A stretch of DNA of 8,947 bases from the NCBI GenBank assembly GCA_005877535.1, contig VBOM01000107.1, positions 1 through 8,947 on the forward strand. The letters run 5' to 3'. This document shows, piece after piece, positions 6,069 through 8,947 of the stretch. A program made the position numbers and the translations under genes. The DNA comes from Nitrospirota bacterium (GTDB lineage: Bacteria > Nitrospirota > Nitrospiria > Nitrospirales > Nitrospiraceae). Position 1 is the first letter of the stretch. Each line of letters starts with the position of its first letter. Under the pieces are notes generated by a model. That model did no database searches. It had not been told where the DNA came from and was given only the letters and a program-made list of their open reading frames with translations.

Positions 6069-6641
6069 ATGATGGCTCCCTACACCCTATACAGCGACTT
6101 CAACTGTCCGTTCTGTTATGCGATGCACGAACGGCTGCATGAGATGGCCTTGCTCGATCGCTGTGAATGGCGAGGTGTACAGCATGCGTCGCATCTGCCT
6201 CGTCCAATGAAACCTTGGCAGGGTTCGTTGGGCGCTGAACTGCGCCACGAAGTGGCGGTCGTGCAGCGACTGGCACCAGGTCTGCCCATTGCGCTCCCTC
6301 CTGGTAAGCCCAATACGAGACCGGCAATCGAACAATCGGTGGCACTCCTGCTGCGTGATCAATCGCATATGATGACATTTGTGCGTGAGACATATCGGGC
6401 ATTCTGGTGTGCAGGTAGGGACATCTCTGATCCGGCTGTGCTTAGGCAACTGGTCGAGCAGGTAGGAGGCTCATCAGGGATTGTGGGCACGATCAATGGC
6501 GAGGGTCGCCAGATGGCTCAAGAATGGGAAGCGGCCTGGCACGTCACAGGCCAGGCCGGGGTTCCCCTTATTGTCTCGCCGGAGGGTGAGCTCCTTGTCG
6601 GCTGCGTACCCACAGAAGAGATTCGGCGGTTCTTCGCCTGA
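6069..6641 (+). CDS. DsbA-family (FrnE/HCCA-isomerase-like) thioredoxin-fold protein
   Basis: A 190-residue protein of the DsbA-like thioredoxin superfamily. It opens with the first beta strand YTLYSDFNCPFCYAMHERL, placing the redox motif C13-P-F-C16 at the start of the first helix, as in FrnE/2-hydroxychromene-2-carboxylate isomerase-type proteins. An all-helical insertion follows (about 55-155). The fold closes with the cis-Pro loop GVPLIV (P166), a beta hairpin (PEGELLVGCVPTEE), and a C-terminal helix. There is no signal peptide, so it is probably cytoplasmic and acts as a reductase, isomerase or chaperone rather than the periplasmic oxidase DsbA. Extra cysteines are C32, C114 and C179. 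Two consecutive ATGs (6069, 6072) are possible starts. There is no clear Shine-Dalgarno because the 16-base repeat occupies that position. It is divergent from the radical SAM gene and ends five bases from the convergent DUF4139 gene. Confidence 0.87.
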   Translation: MMAPYTLYSDFNCPFCYAMHERLHEMALLDRCEWRGVQHASHLPRPMKPWQGSLGAELRHEVAVVQRLAPGLPIALPPGKPNTRPAIEQSVALLLRDQSHMMTFVRETYRAFWCAGRDISDPAVLRQLVEQVGGSSGIVGTINGEGRQMAQEWEAAWHVTGQAGVPLIVSPEGELLVGCVPTEEIRRFFA

Positions 6642-6646
6642 AAAGA

Positions 6647-8731
6647 TTAGGCTACGTCCAGATTCATCACGTAGTTCTGCATCTCCCGTCGATGCTCTTC
6701 TTCCGTGTTCTTGAGGCTCTCGATCTCCTTGCGCAGTTTCTCCAGCTCGGTCTCCTGCTGGTCCAACTTCTTGACATAGCGATTATAGAGATCGGAGTTC
6801 TGCTGGAGCCGCTGCATGTTGTCGCGGATGCGAGCATGCTCCGCCGTGATCTCGACGGTGCGTTGGTCTAGGCGCATCCTTTGGGCTCTCGCGTCGTCCA
6901 GCTTACTGCGCAATTGTACCACGCGTTGCAGCGTTTCTTTCACTTTTGGGCTGACTTCCTTCGCTTGTTGGTAATGGACGATTTGGTCGATGCCGCTTTC
7001 CATCAGGAAGATCGATTCCTGAATAGGCAGCGTTTCCTTGACGTGGAGCGTCGCGCTTTTCCCTGGATCGACCGCAACGCTAAAGCGGTACAGGTCGCGC
7101 GTCCGTTCCGTCGGTTCCTTCGGTTCGGCAAGCTTCCAATCTGCACGATAGGGCTGTTCGATCAGCACGGTCTTGGCCTTGGCGTCGCGGTTCTTCACGA
7201 GATAGGTCCGGTCTTCGACCAAACGGCGTGAGATGAGCATCGTGCCCTTCTTCAGCGAAACTGTCGCTAGTTCTTGCGTGCCACCTTCGAGTTTAGGTTC
7301 CACTTCGATCTTGAGATCGAGCGCATAGCTGATCAGCCGATCCTGTCCCGGAGGAAGGTCCTCGATCCGTGCATCGCCCGCATAGGTTCCGCTGTCGAAT
7401 AGCGTGATGGGGCCTTGCATCAAATGAAGGGCAGATGTGTTTCTTAGCCGATACCCGTTCAGGGGATGTTTCGCATTGACGCTCTGATTGTAGAGCGACA
7501 CTTTCTGCCCCTGGAGCGTTTGGCCGATGATGGGCAGCAGCGCGCTGGTGTGTTTGGCCAGGGTTACGGGCTGGTCGATACGATATTCGAATAGCTCGCC
7601 CTTGTCTTCAGCCATCGCTATGGAGGCCACGCCTTCCTCCAAGCTGCCCATCTCCATTTCTGCGGCGACGGCTTTTGCTGCCGGGGCATTGGCCAGACCA
7701 CCTGTAAAACCTTGCGCCATCTTGCCGAGCAGACGCTCTTTTTTCATGTCGCTGCGGGCTGGAGGGGCAGAAGCCATCGGCTTGAGTTCATCCATGGCAT
7801 CACTGTACGTCTGGGGCTTGAGGTTGGCGTAGAGCTCGGACTGCACGAGTGGACGTGGGTTGTAGAGCGGTTGATACAAATCCATCGTGAAGGAAATGGG
7901 TCGTCCCGAGACAAGAGAGAGTTTCACGTTGCGCCAGTCCTGCGTGGTCTGATTCTCGACAATGGCCCAGCCTTGCAGATAGGGCGCCTTGTTTTCGTCC
8001 AAAACGAGTCGATAGGTGGTCTTCCAGACCGGGGTTTCCGTCAGGTACGCGACACGGGTCTGGCGGCTCCCGGTGCCGTCGAAGGTAATCGAAACCGTTT
8101 TCTTCTGGACGTCGTGATTCGTCGCGAGCGAAGCCAGCGCCTGATGTAGCTCAGCATTCAAGGCGGGATTGGTCAATTTGATGCGCTGCACGTTCGCCAG
8201 CGAGATTGAGCGGAACCCGTCTTCTGTCAGGAGCGTGACATATTCCTGTTCCACGATACGGTGCTGCGAGCCCTCGCCGATGGACTCCGTTTTCTTTTCC
8301 ACGCCAATCATCGTGCCGACGATGGGATTGGGCGCGGTGACTTCGACCGGTTCCCCACGTACCTGAGTCAAAATCTGGCCCAGGGTCGGATTGCCGTTCA
8401 GATTGATGCCGAAGCTCCCCAGCGTCTTCGACACGGGATCGCGCGAACCGTAGGTGACGGTTGAGACCTTGCCGCCACCGAAATCTTGTACGACCAGGCT
8501 TTTCAGCATGTCGTTGATCTGCGACACATTGAAGCGCAGGTCGAGTTGCGTTCGGTTGTTCACCGTGCCGTCAAGTTGAAAATATCCCACGCCGCTGGAA
8601 TAGAGCACGATCTTCGAGAGGGGAAGCGTGGGCTCATCCTCAGCCATGACAGACCAGGGGAGCAGCAGGAATGATACGAGGATCAACCGCCACACGAGGG
8701 CGTGAGCGGAGCGAATCGACCGTGCGTTCAT
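6647..8731 (-). CDS. Exported DUF4139-domain protein with C-terminal coiled coil
   Basis: A 694-residue protein with a Sec signal peptide: a basic N-region, a hydrophobic core at residues 12-27 (LVWRLILVSFLLLPWSV), and likely cleavage after VMA30. It is therefore periplasmic or envelope-associated. Residues 35-205 form a beta-rich N-terminal region (LPLSKIVLYSSGVGYFQ). Residues about 207-580 match the DUF4139 style: VAYLTETPVWKTTYRLVLD, LQGWAIVENQTTQDW and LSLVSGRPISFTMDLYQPLY. This domain is interrupted by an Ala/Met/Lys-rich, probably disordered linker at about 310-378. Residues about 592-686 are a long charged coiled coil (heptads such as RLDQRTVEI, KLDQQETELEKLRKEIESL). The start at 8731 is set by GGAGG five bases upstream and by the signal peptide; the frame is open to 8863 but that extension is repeat sequence. 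In MuiA-type relatives the coiled coil precedes or interrupts the domain, so the order here differs. The role is unknown; envelope assembly is a guess. Confidence 0.88.
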   Translation of the reverse strand: MNARSIRSAHALVWRLILVSFLLLPWSVMAEDEPTLPLSKIVLYSSGVGYFQLDGTVNNRTQLDLRFNVSQINDMLKSLVVQDFGGGKVSTVTYGSRDPVSKTLGSFGINLNGNPTLGQILTQVRGEPVEVTAPNPIVGTMIGVEKKTESIGEGSQHRIVEQEYVTLLTEDGFRSISLANVQRIKLTNPALNAELHQALASLATNHDVQKKTVSITFDGTGSRQTRVAYLTETPVWKTTYRLVLDENKAPYLQGWAIVENQTTQDWRNVKLSLVSGRPISFTMDLYQPLYNPRPLVQSELYANLKPQTYSDAMDELKPMASAPPARSDMKKERLLGKMAQGFTGGLANAPAAKAVAAEMEMGSLEEGVASIAMAEDKGELFEYRIDQPVTLAKHTSALLPIIGQTLQGQKVSLYNQSVNAKHPLNGYRLRNTSALHLMQGPITLFDSGTYAGDARIEDLPPGQDRLISYALDLKIEVEPKLEGGTQELATVSLKKGTMLISRRLVEDRTYLVKNRDAKAKTVLIEQPYRADWKLAEPKEPTERTRDLYRFSVAVDPGKSATLHVKETLPIQESIFLMESGIDQIVHYQQAKEVSPKVKETLQRVVQLRSKLDDARAQRMRLDQRTVEITAEHARIRDNMQRLQQNSDLYNRYVKKLDQQETELEKLRKEIESLKNTEEEHRREMQNYVMNLDVA

Positions 8732-8736
8732 ACAGG

Positions 8737-8741
8737 CCTCC
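8737..8741 (-). promoter_or_regulatory. Shine-Dalgarno of the DUF4139 gene
   Basis: GGAGG on the minus strand lies five bases before the ATG at 8731. It fixes the start next to the signal peptide and excludes the 44-codon upstream extension. Confidence 0.75.
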
Positions 8742-8842
8742 ATCGTAGGTTGTTGCACCAGGCCGGAATGGCCACGGTGATAGGACCTAGCCATGTCATG
8801 TCGGCAAGGGGCGGATCCTTTCATCAGTCGGGTGTTGAAAAA

Positions 8843-8921
8843 GGCCCCCAGCGGTCTCAGCATCCTGCTAGACCGGACAGCCCCGTGATCCTGCGCGGTT
8901 GTTTTTCTGAGGTCCGGGGCC
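8843..8921 (-). other. Potential three-way-junction RNA structure followed by five U
   Basis: Read on the minus strand, GGCCCC (8921-8916) can pair with GGGGCC (8848-8843), closing a multiloop. Inside it, GGAC (8915-8912) pairs with GTCC (8878-8875). Directly adjacent is a 9-10 base-pair hairpin at 8875-8852 with a 3-base loop and one bulge, which contains the repeat copy 8857-8872. TTTTT follows the closing arm (8842-8838). It could be a leader or attenuator of the DUF4139 gene, a terminator for a gene right of the window, or a mobile repeat. Pairing was found by eye and no energy was computed. Confidence 0.35.
8857..8872. repeat. 16-base repeat, copy 2, upstream of the DUF4139 gene
   Basis: Identical to 6051-6066. 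Here the flanks extend the hairpin (GGTCT 8853-8857 with AGACC 8870-8874), giving a longer stem than copy 1. It lies 126 bases upstream of the DUF4139 start. Two identical copies in two different intergenic regions of a 9-kb window suggest a dispersed genomic repeat family. Confidence 0.65.
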
Positions 8922-8947
8922 TTATAGTCCCGCCCATTAGCAATGTG

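Noticed and set aside
6087..6449. Minus-strand frames opposite the DsbA-like gene
   Set aside because: The plus-strand product has a clear CPFC motif and cis-Pro; the opposite frames are shadows.
8921..8926. TATAAG on the minus strand as a -10 box for the DUF4139 gene
   Set aside because: The only nearby -35 candidate (TTGCTA) is 11 bases away, too close, and the correct -35 position falls partly outside the window.

Overview
This window looks like a chromosomal segment of a moderately GC-rich Gram-negative bacterium. The gene content and style (a NtrB-like kinase, a DUF4139 envelope protein, tiny zinc-ribbon and TPR proteins, and a short hairpin repeat recurring between genes) are compatible with Nitrospira or another Nitrospirota. 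That assignment is an impression, not a proof: no rRNA or marker gene is present.

Layout. At 1-1546 (minus strand) lies a two-component pair: a PAS-containing membrane histidine kinase whose stop codon overlaps the start of a response regulator that runs off the left edge. At 1723-3360 (minus strand) lies a run of very small genes: two TPR-like proteins and three tiny proteins sharing a C-x2-C-x17-C spacing. Only the middle one of these three keeps a complete four-cysteine set. The three genes at 3360, 3169 and 2988 form a tight putative operon ending in a hairpin at 2702-2724. A second pair (TPR 2427-1918, then a 44-residue zinc-ribbon relative 1857-1723) follows downstream. At 3370-3682 there is no supportable gene.

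At 3683-5869 (minus strand) lies a large cobalamin-binding-type radical SAM enzyme of unknown substrate, with an unusual C-x4-C-x2-C cluster motif. Divergent from it, at 6069-6641 (plus strand), is a cytoplasmic DsbA/FrnE-like thioredoxin-fold protein with a CPFC motif. Converging on that, with a gap of only 5 bases, is a secreted or periplasmic DUF4139 protein with a C-terminal coiled coil (6647-8731, minus strand).

A perfect 16-base direct repeat, itself a small imperfect hairpin, sits immediately before the DsbA-like start codon (6051-6066) and again upstream of the DUF4139 gene (8857-8872). The second copy is part of a larger potential three-way-junction structure.

The most interesting item is the small-protein cluster at 1723-3360: three diverged copies of one mini zinc-ribbon, each next to or near a TPR gene, with the fourth metal ligand changed in two of the three. 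No complete, recognised defence, mobile or biosynthetic system is visible.
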